Assembly: GCF_049942825.1 (NCBI RefSeq)
Contig: NZ_CP187970.1
Coordinates: 2,976,001-3,040,000, forward strand
DNA: 64,000 bases
DNA from: Paenibacillus_G sp049942825
Lineage (GTDB): Bacteria > Bacillota > Bacilli > Paenibacillales > NBRC-103111
Reading direction: 5' to 3'
Each line of letters starts with the position of its first letter. The first letter of the stretch is position 1. The notes below the pieces were generated by a model. The model was given only the letters and a program-made list of their open reading frames with translations, searched no databases and had not been told where the DNA came from. Position numbers and translations under genes: made by a program. Below are positions 31,698 through 40,330 of the stretch, piece after piece.

Positions 31698-32585
31698 CTA
31701 CTTCCCGCCTCCCTCTAGTGACTTGCGGTACTGCAGCGGCGAGAGACCGCAGATTGACTTGAACACGCGCCCGAAGTGGGTGGACGAATCGAAGCCGACC
31801 TCGCCGGCCACTTCGGTGATCCGCATGGAGGTGCCGGCCAGCAGCTTCCGTGCCTCGTGGACCCGCAGCCGCTGGATGTACTCGACGAGGGTGAAGCCCG
31901 TAGCTTCCTTGAAGATACGGCAGAGGTAATACGGTGAGATGTGGAACCGGTCGGCGAGTACCTGCAGCGACAGCTCCTCATGGAACGAAACGTTGATATG
32001 CTGCACGATATCCGATACCTTGCGGTGCAGCGACGTCGGGTGCTCGGAGCGTCCTCCGGCCTCGGCCGCCTGCTCCTTCTTCCGCCAGCGGTACAGCCAT
32101 AGGAGCAGCTCCGCTAGGTACAGCTTCAACGCGCTGCCGGCCCCCGGCTCGTCCGGGTGACTCTGCTCGGCCAGCATGGTGGTCAGCAGAAGCTCAATGC
32201 GCTGGCGTTCCTTGGGCTCCGGCCGCACGACCGGGATCCTCCCGAACGAATCCAGCAGATCGGCCTCCATAGCCGGCAGCAGGGAGCCGAGCCACTCGGG
32301 CTTGAAGTTGATGAGGATGCGCTCATGCTCGGAGCTGTGGGCTTCGGTTGTCCGGTGAAGCACGGAGGGCTCGATCAGCACGAGATCGCCTTCGCGGACG
32401 AGATAGGAGCGGTCCTTGATAAAATAGTAGCGGCTGCCCGACTGCATATAGTAGATTTCATAGGAATCATGGGAATGGTTCGATTCCATGTTGAATGAGG
32501 CGGACCGGTGGGCCTGGTGCAGGATGAAAGCAGGCTCATCCGTAAGATGCACGGACGGGACCCGGGGCGTGTCAGTGGACGTCAT
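31698..32585 (-). CDS. AraC family regulator with N-terminal cupin-type sensor
   Basis: A 295-residue activator. Residues about 20-165 form a cupin-like ligand-binding domain (HSHDSYEIYYMQSGSRYYFIKDR, LIEPSVLHRT); residues about 195-290 are the double helix-turn-helix (LSLQVLADRFHISPYYLCRIFKEATGFTLVEYIQRLRVHEAR and ITEVAGEVGFDSSTHFGRVFKSICGLSPLQYR). ATG 32585 is preferred because AAAGGAG lies eight bases upstream; the frame extends to ATG 32627. It is transcribed away from the Gfo/Idh/MocA gene, which it probably controls. Confidence 0.92.
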   Translation of the reverse strand: MTSTDTPRVPSVHLTDEPAFILHQAHRSASFNMESNHSHDSYEIYYMQSGSRYYFIKDRSYLVREGDLVLIEPSVLHRTTEAHSSEHERILINFKPEWLGSLLPAMEADLLDSFGRIPVVRPEPKERQRIELLLTTMLAEQSHPDEPGAGSALKLYLAELLLWLYRWRKKEQAAEAGGRSEHPTSLHRKVSDIVQHINVSFHEELSLQVLADRFHISPYYLCRIFKEATGFTLVEYIQRLRVHEARKLLAGTSMRITEVAGEVGFDSSTHFGRVFKSICGLSPLQYRKSLEGGGK

Positions 32586-32742
32586 CGGAAGGACTCCTTT
32601 CATCGGAGGACTGGGAATCAGTGACAAATCATGTGTGCAATATATGTTGAAAATCTAGAATTTAGACAATTTACGTGCTGAATACCTATCAATCTTGCGC
32701 TATACTCCAACTATACCTTAACCCATAGAGGAGGAGCAACAC

Positions 32743-34032
32743 ATGACAGCACAGCACAAGACGTATGCCCTGGTCGGAACCGGCGGCCGCGCGGCATTTT
32801 TCTATAAGGCCATTGTATCCGATTTCAAAGAAACCTCCCAGCTCATTGCCTTCTGCGACGTAAACCAGACCCGCATGAATTATGCGAACAAACAGATCAC
32901 GGATCTCGGCGCAGAGCCGGTGCCTACGTACAAAGCCCATGAGTTCGACCGGATGATCGAGGAGACGAAGCCGGATGTGGTCATCGTCACGTCCGTCGAC
33001 CGCACGCACCATACTTATATTATACGCGCAATGGAGCTCGGCTGCGATGTTATGACCGAGAAGCCGATGACAGTCGACGAAGACAAATGCCAGGAGATTC
33101 TCGACGCGGTGAAGCGGACGGGCCGCCAGCTGCGCGTAACGTTCAACTACCGGTATTCCCCGCACAACACGAAGATCCGCGAGCTGATCGAGGACGGCGT
33201 GATCGGGGACGTGCATTCGGTTCACTTCGAGTGGCTGCTGAACACGAAGCACGGCGCAGACTATTTCCGCAGATGGCACCGCGACAAGCGCAACAGCGGC
33301 GGCCTGCTCGTGCACAAGTCGACGCACCACTTCGACCTTGTGAATTTCTGGCTGAACACCCAGCCGCAGACCGTGTTCGCCCTCGGCGACCTCATGTTCT
33401 ACGGCAAGGAGAACGCGGAGAAGCGCGGCGTCACCGAGTTCTACCAGCGTGCGACCGGCAGCAAGAACGCGGAGAACGACCATTTCGCGCTCCATCTCGA
33501 CAAGAACGACTCGCTGAAGGGCATGTATCTCGATGCGGAGCACGAGGACGGCTACCAGCGTGACCAGAGCGTATTCGGCGAAGGCATCTCCATCGAAGAC
33601 ACGATGGGCGTAATGGTGCAGTACAAGAACCGCGCGATCCTGACGTACAATCTGTACGCCTATGCTCCGTGGGAAGGCTTCCGTGTAGCGTTCAACGGTA
33701 CGAAGGGCCGCATCGAGATGGAAGTTGTCGAGTCCTCTTACGTGAACTCGGGCGGCGACCAGGCGCTCGAAGGCGCGGTAGTCGGCAAGAAGATCATCGT
33801 TCACCCGATCTTCGAAGCACCTTACGAGGTGCAGGTGAAGGAGGGCAAGGGCGGCCACGGCGGCGGCGACCCGGTGCTCCTGAACGACCTGTTCGGCACG
33901 CCGGAGCCGGACCGTTTTGGCCGCGCAGCCTCCCATGTAGACGGCGCGATGTCGATCCTGACCGGGATCGCAGGCAACCGTTCGCTCCGCACCGGCCAGC
34001 CGGTCCGCGTATCCGAATTGGTCCGTTTCTAG
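32743..34032 (+). CDS. Gfo/Idh/MocA family oxidoreductase, long form
   Basis: A 429-residue NAD(P)-dependent dehydrogenase, longer than the usual 330-380. The Rossmann motif is ALVGTGGRAAFFYKAI, followed by DVVIVTSVDRTH and the catalytic-region EKPMTVD; HKSTHHFDLVNFWLN supplies the conserved His/Asp. The C-terminal half has extra strands and a Gly-rich loop (GKGGHGGGDP). Strong ribosome-binding site GAGGAGG before ATG 32743. It is divergent from an AraC regulator (157 bases between starts), suggesting induction by a carbohydrate. Substrate unknown. Confidence 0.9.
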   Translation: MTAQHKTYALVGTGGRAAFFYKAIVSDFKETSQLIAFCDVNQTRMNYANKQITDLGAEPVPTYKAHEFDRMIEETKPDVVIVTSVDRTHHTYIIRAMELGCDVMTEKPMTVDEDKCQEILDAVKRTGRQLRVTFNYRYSPHNTKIRELIEDGVIGDVHSVHFEWLLNTKHGADYFRRWHRDKRNSGGLLVHKSTHHFDLVNFWLNTQPQTVFALGDLMFYGKENAEKRGVTEFYQRATGSKNAENDHFALHLDKNDSLKGMYLDAEHEDGYQRDQSVFGEGISIEDTMGVMVQYKNRAILTYNLYAYAPWEGFRVAFNGTKGRIEMEVVESSYVNSGGDQALEGAVVGKKIIVHPIFEAPYEVQVKEGKGGHGGGDPVLLNDLFGTPEPDRFGRAASHVDGAMSILTGIAGNRSLRTGQPVRVSELVRF

Positions 34033-34068
34033 GTCATGTGGTATACTAACCTAAATTAAGTACATCGG

Positions 34069-34108
34069 CCCCCGGCTGCAGCCTGAAACTGCAGCCGGGG
34101 GTTCGTTT
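34069..34108 (+). terminator. Terminator of the long Gfo/Idh/MocA gene
   Basis: CCCCCGGCTGCAG and CTGCAGCCGGGGG form a perfect 13-bp stem with loop CCTGAAA, then TTCGTTT. Confidence 0.92.
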
Positions 34109-34129
34109 CGTAGGAAGGCGGCTTTCATC

Positions 34130-35236
34130 ATGATCATACGTTTGCTTACGACGCTTGCCGTCACCGCCCCCGGCGGGCTGCTCTTCGCCTGGCTGCATCT
34201 GCCGCTGAGCTGGATGCTTGGGCCGCTGACGGCTGCGGTGCTGTGGCAATCGCTGACAGCGGGGAAGGCCAGGCCGCTGGTCTGGCCGGTCGCCTGCCGC
34301 AATGGCGGCCTGCTGCTGCTGGGCTATGCGATGGGGCTCGCCTTCACGGCAGACAGCGCCCGACAGATCGCGGCCCAGCTGCCGGCGATGGCGGCGGCCA
34401 CGCTGCTCACGGTCGGCTTCAGCATGCTCGCCGGTTACTGGCTCGCCCGGCGGGCAGGCATCTCCCCGCAGAGCGGCATCATCGGCAGCGTGCCGGGCGG
34501 CCTGAGCCAGATGGTGCTCGTCAGCGAGGAGACGCCGGGGGCAGACGGCACGGTGGTCGCCTTCATGCAGACGATCCGGCTGCTCACCGTGATCTTCGCG
34601 GTGCCGTTCCTCGCGGTGCACGGCCTTGCCGGCCCAGCGGGCTCCGTGTCCGCCGTGCCGCTGCCGGCCCCAGGCGCGGCTGCAGCGCATCCGTTCGGCC
34701 TGACGGCTGCCGTCGTGCTCGTCCCGCTCGCAGCCCTCGGCGCCGTTCGCCTCAAGCTGCCTACGCCGTGGTTCCTCGGCCCGATGCTCGCTTCGGCGCT
34801 GCTCACCATCGCCGGCCTGGCGCCGCCCCACCTGCCGGCCCCGCTGCTGCTTGCCGCGCAGTTGAGCCTCGGGATCTACCTCGGCCTCGGCATCAAGCTC
34901 AGCGGCTTGGCCGGGTGGCGCCGGCTGCTGCCTTACTCGCTGCTCACGGGAGCGGGGCTCGTGGTGTTCTCGTTCGGGCTCTCCTGGGTCTACAGCAAGC
35001 TTCTGCCGATGAGCATGGCCACCGCCTTCCTCAGCACCTCGCCCGGCGGCATGACGGAGATGGGGGTCGTCGCCTCCGTGATCGGGGCGGACGTGTCGCT
35101 CGTCGTCGCCTTCCAGATGTTCCGCATCCTGTTCATCCTCTTCGCGGTGCCGTATCTGCTGCGCTGGGGCTTCCGCCGGGCCGCGACCCGGAAGCGGCAG
35201 GGTGCCTCAGCTCAGCCGGAGCCGCCCGCTCCGTAA
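34130..35236 (+). CDS. AbrB family membrane protein
   Basis: A 368-residue integral membrane protein with about ten hydrophobic segments arranged as two copies of the AbrB duplication unit (PF05145 type; not the DNA-binding AbrB). The repeat-defining loops are visible twice: SVPGGLSQMVLVSEE near residue 125 and STSPGGMTEMGVVASVIGADVSLVVAFQMFRIL near 300-330. Members have been annotated as putative ammonia monooxygenase or as regulator-associated membrane proteins, but the biochemical function is not settled. Start ATG 34130 after GGAAGGCGG. Single gene. Confidence 0.82.
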   Translation: MIIRLLTTLAVTAPGGLLFAWLHLPLSWMLGPLTAAVLWQSLTAGKARPLVWPVACRNGGLLLLGYAMGLAFTADSARQIAAQLPAMAAATLLTVGFSMLAGYWLARRAGISPQSGIIGSVPGGLSQMVLVSEETPGADGTVVAFMQTIRLLTVIFAVPFLAVHGLAGPAGSVSAVPLPAPGAAAAHPFGLTAAVVLVPLAALGAVRLKLPTPWFLGPMLASALLTIAGLAPPHLPAPLLLAAQLSLGIYLGLGIKLSGLAGWRRLLPYSLLTGAGLVVFSFGLSWVYSKLLPMSMATAFLSTSPGGMTEMGVVASVIGADVSLVVAFQMFRILFILFAVPYLLRWGFRRAATRKRQGASAQPEPPAP

Positions 35237-35311
35237 TCCAGCGGCAGCCGGTATGGCGGGATAGGGGCCGATGAACCGAAAGGGTCGGGGCATATGGGCA
35301 AGGACACAGAT

Positions 35312-35343
35312 AAGCCCCGGCCATCCTTCACGGCCCGGGGCTT
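35312..35343. terminator. Bidirectional terminator between AbrB-family and LysR genes
   Basis: AAGCCCCGG and CCGGGGCTT arms with inner CC/GG pairs; A- and T-ended on both sides, between convergent genes. Confidence 0.7.
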
Positions 35344-35359
35344 CTTGCTGACGGTCCCG

Positions 35360-36271
35360 TCAAGGCCGCGAGCTCGCAGCCTCCCGGATATACGCCTGGA
35401 ACTCCCGCATCGCGTAGGAGACGTATTTACTTTTGGGCCAAATGACTTCGAGATTCCATGGAATGACCGGGTCGGTAAGCGTCAGCGTACGGACGTCCCG
35501 GTTCGTGATCTTGCTGCAGATCGCCTGCGGGATAATGGAGACACCGACCCTGGCGGCAACCATCTCGGCGAGGAGATCCCACTGGGAGCTCTCGTACACG
35601 ATGGCCGGCTCGAAGCCGAGGTCCCGGCACGCCCGCATCACATGCCTCCTGACGGCAAATCCGCGGGGGAAGAGCACGAAGGGCTCATCCCGCAGCTCCT
35701 CCAGCCGGACAGAGGGCCGGGCAGCGAGCGGATGGCTCTCGTGGATCACCAGCGTGAGCTGCTGGGAGAGGAAGGGCAGGGCATCGAAGCGGTCCGGGTC
35801 CACCGGCGAGACGACGACCCCCATGTCGAGCGAGCCTTCGAGGAGCAGGCTCTCGACCTTGTTCGCCCCTTCTTCCACAAGGTCGAATTCAATATGCGGA
35901 TGCTTGGCGCGGAACCCGGCCAGGATCCGGGGGAAGAACACGGAGCCGATCACAGGAGGCAGACCGATGCGGATCATGCCTTTTTTCAGCTGGACCACAT
36001 CCCCGAGGGCCGTGTGCAGGCCTTCGAAGGCCTGAAGCACTGACTGGATTTGAACCACGGCGGCTTCTCCCGCATCGGTGAGCTTGACAGTCTTGCCGGA
36101 ACGGTCGAAGAGGGTGACCCCGAGCTCTTCTTCCATCGCTTTGACAATCTTGCTCAAGGTGGGCTGGGTCATATGTAGCGTTTCCGCCGCTTTGGTGATA
36201 TTCTGGTGCTTTGCAATCTCGAGCAGGTAGGAAAGCTGTCGGATATCCAAGTGAGGGCAACCCCGATTCAT
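35360..36271 (-). CDS. LysR family regulator of the 3-hydroxybutyrate operon
   Basis: A 303-residue LysR-type regulator: winged helix-turn-helix at the N-terminus (LDIRQLSYLLEIAKHQNITKAAETLHMTQPTLSKIVKAMEEELG), then the two-lobed effector domain (IRIGLPPVIGSVFFPRILAGF; GVSIIPQAICSKI). It is divergent from the GntP permease gene with 171 bases between starts, the classic layout for activation of the neighbouring operon by its substrate. The frame opens at ATG 36271, which lacks a good site; TTG 36250 (LDIRQLSYL) is a plausible start. Confidence 0.9.
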   Translation of the reverse strand: MNRGCPHLDIRQLSYLLEIAKHQNITKAAETLHMTQPTLSKIVKAMEEELGVTLFDRSGKTVKLTDAGEAAVVQIQSVLQAFEGLHTALGDVVQLKKGMIRIGLPPVIGSVFFPRILAGFRAKHPHIEFDLVEEGANKVESLLLEGSLDMGVVVSPVDPDRFDALPFLSQQLTLVIHESHPLAARPSVRLEELRDEPFVLFPRGFAVRRHVMRACRDLGFEPAIVYESSQWDLLAEMVAARVGVSIIPQAICSKITNRDVRTLTLTDPVIPWNLEVIWPKSKYVSYAMREFQAYIREAASSRP

Positions 36272-36382
36272 AACAATTTTTCATGCAGATCATGCTATCT
36301 CTGAATTTTACCTGTGGGGGAGCGGGATGTAAACTGAAAAGGCATAGGAAGCGCTCGTTACCGGAATTATCGGAAGTTCGTT

Positions 36383-36416
36383 TTGTAAGCGTTTTTAGGT
36401 GACATGAAAGCTTTCA
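36383..36416 (+). promoter_or_regulatory. cre-like site and palindrome in the lysR-permease intergenic region
   Basis: TTGTAAGCGTTTTTA (36383-36397) matches the CcpA consensus WTGNAANCGNWNNCW at all but one position. A perfect TGAAAGCTTTCA palindrome (36405-36416) follows. Together they suggest carbon catabolite repression of the downstream operon. Confidence 0.5.
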
Positions 36417-36442
36417 ACTTCCATGAAGAGGGGTAGTGCCTG

Positions 36443-37822
36443 ATGATCCTACAGGTCTTGGCCATTGTGTTAGCCTTGGGACTGCTTATGTTTTTTGCCT
36501 ACCGGGGGTATCCGGTCATCGTCTTCGCCCCGGTCTTCACGCTGCTGGCGGTGGTAATCTCGGGGAACGCCCTGCTGCCGAGCTACACGGAGACGTACAT
36601 GAGCAATGCGGCCAATTATGTCAAAAGCTTCTTCCCTATCTTCCTCCTCGGCGCGATCTTCGGGAAGGTGATGGAGCTCAGCGGGGCGGCGTCCTCCATT
36701 GCGCAGACGATCGTAAGAGCGCTGGGCTCGCAGCGGGCGATCCTCTCGGTGGTTGCCGCCTGTGCGGTGCTGACCTACGGGGGCGTGTCGCTTTTCGTGG
36801 TCGCCTTCGCAGTGTATCCGTTCGCGGTAGCGATCTTCCGGGAGGCGGATATTCCCAAACGCCTGATCCCCGGTACGATTGCCCTCGGCGCTTTCACGTT
36901 TACGATGGATGCGCTTCCAGGTACTCCGCAGATTCAGAATATCATTCCGACGACGTATTTTGGAACGGACGCTTATGCGGCCCCGGTGCTCGGTATCATT
37001 GGGGGACTCATGGTATTGGCCGGAGGGCTGTTCTGGCTTGAGAGACGGCGCAGACAGGCAGCCGAGGCTGGAGAAGGCTACGGTACGGGCCACAAGAACG
37101 AGCCGGAAGTGCTGGAGAATCAGACGTACCCGAACATTTGGATTGCCGCGCTGCCCCTGGTGCTCGTTCTGCTGTTCAACTATCTGCTGAGCCGGGGCGC
37201 CCTGACGGTGAACAACTGGTACAGTGCGGAGCTGCTCAAGAGCTTCAACATCGCGAATGTCAAAACGGTCTCGTCTTCCTGGGCGCTCATCATCGCGCTC
37301 TGCATCGGGATTGCGGCGGCTTTGTGCATTAACGTCCGTGCGGTACAGGGCAAGCTCGCGGCAGGTCTGACCGCTGCGGCGATGGGTTCCCTGCTGGCCA
37401 TCTTCAATACGGCTTCTGAGGTGGGCTTCGGCAATGTCGTGAAAACGCTCCCAGGATTCAAGCTCATCCAGAACTGGATTCTCGGTATCTCCGATAACCC
37501 GCTGATCTCCGAAGCGGTGTCTGTGAACATTCTCGCCGGTGTGACCGGATCGGCCTCGGGCGGTTTGTCGATCGCGCTGGAGGTCATGGGCAAAACGTAC
37601 CTGGCGGCCGCCCAGGCGGCAGGCATCTCGCCGGAGCTGCTGCACCGGATCGCCTCGATGGCGTCAGGCGGGATGGATACGCTGCCGCATAACGGTGCGG
37701 TAATCACGCTGCTCGCTATCACGGGGCTGACGCACAGGCAGGCATACAAGGATATTTTTGCGATCACGGTGGTGAAGACGATTACGGTTTTCGTGCTGGC
37801 GATCGTGCTGTCGCTGTTCTAA
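36443..37822 (+). CDS. GntP-type permease, probable 3-hydroxybutyrate/organic acid transporter
   Basis: A 459-residue, roughly 12-helix permease of the GntP/citrate-type ion transporter superfamily. Recognisable parts: FFPIFLLGAIFGKVMELSGAASSIA, GGVSLFVVAFAVYPFAV, ALPGTPQIQNIIPTTYFGTDAYAAP and the late SGGMDTLPHNGAVITLL. The downstream genes degrade 3-hydroxybutyrate, so this is most likely the proton- or sodium-coupled carrier for 3-hydroxybutyrate or acetoacetate and not for gluconate (inference from context). Start ATG 36443 after GAGGGG. First gene of the five-enzyme operon. Confidence 0.85.
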   Translation: MILQVLAIVLALGLLMFFAYRGYPVIVFAPVFTLLAVVISGNALLPSYTETYMSNAANYVKSFFPIFLLGAIFGKVMELSGAASSIAQTIVRALGSQRAILSVVAACAVLTYGGVSLFVVAFAVYPFAVAIFREADIPKRLIPGTIALGAFTFTMDALPGTPQIQNIIPTTYFGTDAYAAPVLGIIGGLMVLAGGLFWLERRRRQAAEAGEGYGTGHKNEPEVLENQTYPNIWIAALPLVLVLLFNYLLSRGALTVNNWYSAELLKSFNIANVKTVSSSWALIIALCIGIAAALCINVRAVQGKLAAGLTAAAMGSLLAIFNTASEVGFGNVVKTLPGFKLIQNWILGISDNPLISEAVSVNILAGVTGSASGGLSIALEVMGKTYLAAAQAAGISPELLHRIASMASGGMDTLPHNGAVITLLAITGLTHRQAYKDIFAITVVKTITVFVLAIVLSLF

Positions 37823-37864
37823 AGAAGATCCAATAGACCAAGAAAAAAGGAGAGAAAAACGTTC

Positions 37865-38650
37865 ATGACACAGCTGCTCAGGAACCGCACCGCCCTCGTC
37901 ACGGGGGCGGCCAGCGGCATCGGGCTTGAGATCGCCCGCGCATTCGCGAGGGAGGGGGCCCGGGTGGTGATTACCGACATCCGTACGGAAGGGGCGCTTC
38001 AGGCGGCATCCCGCCTGCAGGAAGAAGGCTTCGAAGCGCTTGGTCTGCGGTGCGATGTGACGCAGGAAGGGGAGTATGCGGCGGCTTTGCAGGCGGCGGA
38101 CGAGACGTACGGCTCACTCGATATCCTCGTGAACAACGCTGGGCTGCAGCATGTGGCCCCGCTGGAAGAGTTCCCGGTGGACAAATTCGAGTTCATGCTG
38201 AAGGTGATGCTGACAGGGGCTTTTATCGGGATCAAGCATGCGTTTCCGCTGATGAAACGGGGCGGGTACGGGCGCATTATCAACATGGCGTCGATCAACG
38301 GGGTGATCGGATTCGCAGGCAAGGCGGCTTATAACAGTGCAAAGCATGGGCTGATCGGCTTGACGAAGGTGGCCGCGCTCGAAGGCGCGTCCCACGGAAT
38401 CACAGTGAACGCGCTCTGTCCGGGCTACGTCGATACGCCGCTGGTCCGCGGGCAGCTTGAGGATCTGGCGCGGACGCGGGGCGTGCCGCTGGAGAGCGTG
38501 CTCGAGGAAGTGATCTACCCGCTCGTGCCGCAGCGCAGGCTGTTGACGGTGGAGGAGATCGCGGACTACGCCGTGCTCATCGCGAGCGACAAGCTGCGGG
38601 GCGTGACGGGCGCGTCGCTGCTGATTGACGGCGGCTATACGGCTCAGTAG
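37865..38650 (+). CDS. 3-hydroxybutyrate dehydrogenase (SDR)
   Basis: A 261-residue short-chain dehydrogenase that should oxidise (R)-3-hydroxybutyrate to acetoacetate with NAD+. Cofactor motif TGAASGIG, NNAG motif DILVNNAGLQHVAPLEEFP, catalytic Ser (MASINGVIGF) and Tyr-x-x-x-Lys (YNSAKHG) are all in place. LQHVxPxxxFP is a hallmark of BdhA-type enzymes. The CoA-transferase and thiolase genes downstream complete the route to acetyl-CoA. Start ATG 37865 with AAGGAGAG. Confidence 0.9.
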   Translation: MTQLLRNRTALVTGAASGIGLEIARAFAREGARVVITDIRTEGALQAASRLQEEGFEALGLRCDVTQEGEYAAALQAADETYGSLDILVNNAGLQHVAPLEEFPVDKFEFMLKVMLTGAFIGIKHAFPLMKRGGYGRIINMASINGVIGFAGKAAYNSAKHGLIGLTKVAALEGASHGITVNALCPGYVDTPLVRGQLEDLARTRGVPLESVLEEVIYPLVPQRRLLTVEEIADYAVLIASDKLRGVTGASLLIDGGYTAQ

Positions 38651-38670
38651 AGGCGGGAGTGCTTGATTCG

Positions 38671-38738
38671 GTTTTTGGAAGTGCTGGGATTGAGGTTTTG
38701 GAAGTGCTGGATTGAGGTTTTGGAAGTGCTGAAAAGAG
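38671..38738 (+). repeat. Three-copy 22-24-bp tandem repeat
   Basis: GTTTTTGGAAGTGCTGGGATTGAG (38671-38694) recurs as 22-bp copies at 38695-38716 and 38717-38738, the last diverged at its end. It lies in the gap between the dehydrogenase and CoA-transferase A genes, inside the operon. Confidence 0.8.
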
Positions 38739-38838
38739 GCTTGGAAATAGAGGTTGAGAGGCTGATGAGGGTTCTTCATGGGCTGAGGTAACATCCTGCA
38801 CGCAGTGGGAACAGTCAGATACGGGAGGAGAGAAGAAG

Positions 38839-39546
38839 ATGGATAAAAGAATGGCTTCCATGGAAGAGGCGGTACGGGATATTGCGGACGGCTCGCTGCT
38901 GGTCGTAGGGGGCTTCGGTCTCTGCGGCATTCCCGAGGGTCTGATCCGGGCCCTGCAGGCGCAGGGGACGAAAGAACTCACCGTGGTCAGCAACAACTGC
39001 GGGGTGGACGACGGCGGTCTCGGCCTGCTTCTGGCGGGACGGCAGATACGCAAGATGATCTCCTCCTACGTCGGGGAGAACAAGACGTTCGAGCGGCAGT
39101 ACCTCAGCGGGGAGCTGGAGGTCGAGCTCGTACCGCAGGGGACACTAGCCGAGCGCATCCGCGCTGGCGGCGCGGGCATCCCGGGGTTCTATACGCCGAC
39201 GGGCGTGGGAACGGTTGTGGCCGAAGGCAAAGAGCTGGGGACGTTCGACGGGCGCACGTATGTGCTGGAACGCGGCATTGTGGGCGACTTTGCTCTGGTC
39301 AAAGCCTGGAAGGCCGATACGCTCGGCAATCTGGTGTACCGGCGCACTTCGCGCAACTTTAACCCGCTGGCGGCGGCGGCCGGCCGCATTACGATCGCCG
39401 AGGCGGAGATCATCGTGGAAGCGGGCGAGCTGGACCCGGATGAGATTCATACTCCGGGAATCTACGTGCAGAGGGTCGTGAAGGGCTCGGCGGCAGGCAA
39501 GCGCATCGAGCGGCGCACTGTACGTGCGAAGGAGGGAATGGCATGA
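38839..39546 (+). CDS. 3-oxoacid CoA-transferase subunit A
   Basis: A 235-residue alpha subunit of the SCOT/ScoA type, which activates acetoacetate by CoA transfer from succinyl-CoA. The CoA-binding signature GGFGLCGIPEGLIRAL, SNNCGVDDGGLGLLL, and GTLAERIRAGGAGIPGFYTPTGVGT are diagnostic. Start ATG 38839 after GGAGGAGAG. Its stop overlaps a 36-codon ORF (ATGA), which in turn overlaps the start of subunit B, so translation through the junction is continuous. Confidence 0.93.
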   Translation: MDKRMASMEEAVRDIADGSLLVVGGFGLCGIPEGLIRALQAQGTKELTVVSNNCGVDDGGLGLLLAGRQIRKMISSYVGENKTFERQYLSGELEVELVPQGTLAERIRAGGAGIPGFYTPTGVGTVVAEGKELGTFDGRTYVLERGIVGDFALVKAWKADTLGNLVYRRTSRNFNPLAAAAGRITIAEAEIIVEAGELDPDEIHTPGIYVQRVVKGSAAGKRIERRTVRAKEGMA

Positions 39547-39653
39547 AGAGACGGCGGGAGATGGTGGATGCGCCGGGGAGCGGAGTGCAGCATGCCGTGC
39601 AGTGGACGTCGAAAGAGCTGAATAGCGTATGCGCAGAGGAGGGAGTGTTATGA
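39543..39653 (+). CDS. 36-residue ORF bridging the CoA-transferase subunit genes
   Basis: Starts ATG 39543 inside the subunit A stop (ATGA overlap) behind AAGGAGGG, and its own stop TGA (39651-39653) overlaps the subunit B start ATG 39650. The peptide is hydrophilic, basic at its N-terminus (MKRRREMVD) and acidic at its C-terminus, with one Cys and no known domain. It could be a true small protein or simply a coupling ORF that carries ribosomes to subunit B. Only the layout supports it. Confidence 0.4.
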   Translation: MKRRREMVDAPGSGVQHAVQWTSKELNSVCAEEGVL

Positions 39654-40330
39654 AGGGACAGCGAGAGATCATCGTGGAGCGGGCGGTCCGGGAAATCCGG
39701 GACGGGATGTATGTGAATCTCGGTATCGGGATGCCTACACTGGTGGCGGGAGCCATTCCCGAAGGGATGAACGTCATGCTGCAGTCGGAGAACGGGCTGC
39801 TCGGCATTGGGCCTTACCCGTATGAGGGAGAGGAAGATCCGGATCTGATCAACGCAGGCAAAGAAACCGTGACGGCGGTACGCGGCGCCTCATTCTTCGA
39901 CAGTGCGGAGTCGTTCGCGATGATCCGCGGCGGGCATATTGACCTTGCGATTCTCGGCGGCATGGAGGTTGCGGAGAATGGGGACCTTGCCAACTGGATG
40001 ATCCCCGGCGTGATGGTGAAGGGGATGGGCGGCGCCATGGATCTCGTCAGCGGGGCGAAGCGGATCGTCGTCGTCATGGAGCATGTGAACAAGCACGGGC
40101 AGAGCAAGGTTCGAAAAGCCTGCACGCTTCCGCTCACCGGCGCCGGCGTTGTGAACCGGCTGATCACCGATCTGGCGGTGTTTGACTTCACGCCGGCGGG
40201 AATGGTTCTTGTCGAGCTGCAGCCGGGTGTCCGGCTGGACGAGGTCAGGCAGCGGACGGAGGCATCTTACACCGTGTCGGCCGGGCTGCTGGACGGCGAA
40301 ATGGCAGGCAAAGGGGGAGCGGCAGGATGA
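39650..40330 (+). CDS. 3-oxoacid CoA-transferase subunit B
   Basis: A 226-residue beta subunit (ScoB type) that carries the catalytic Glu: the QSENGLLGIGP motif near residue 50 holds the glutamate that forms the enzyme-CoA thioester. VNLGIGMPTLVA, GGHIDLAILGGMEV, NWMIPGVMVKGMGGAMDLV and VVMEHVNKHG are typical. ATG 39650 after GAGGAGGG is preferred over 39629. It overlaps the thiolase start (ATGA), so A, B and thiolase are translationally coupled. Confidence 0.94.
   Translation: MKGQREIIVERAVREIRDGMYVNLGIGMPTLVAGAIPEGMNVMLQSENGLLGIGPYPYEGEEDPDLINAGKETVTAVRGASFFDSAESFAMIRGGHIDLAILGGMEVAENGDLANWMIPGVMVKGMGGAMDLVSGAKRIVVVMEHVNKHGQSKVRKACTLPLTGAGVVNRLITDLAVFDFTPAGMVLVELQPGVRLDEVRQRTEASYTVSAGLLDGEMAGKGGAAG

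Noticed and set aside
34130..35236. DNA-binding AbrB transition-state regulator
   Set aside because: The product is a polytopic membrane protein of the other AbrB family, with no swapped-hairpin DNA-binding domain.
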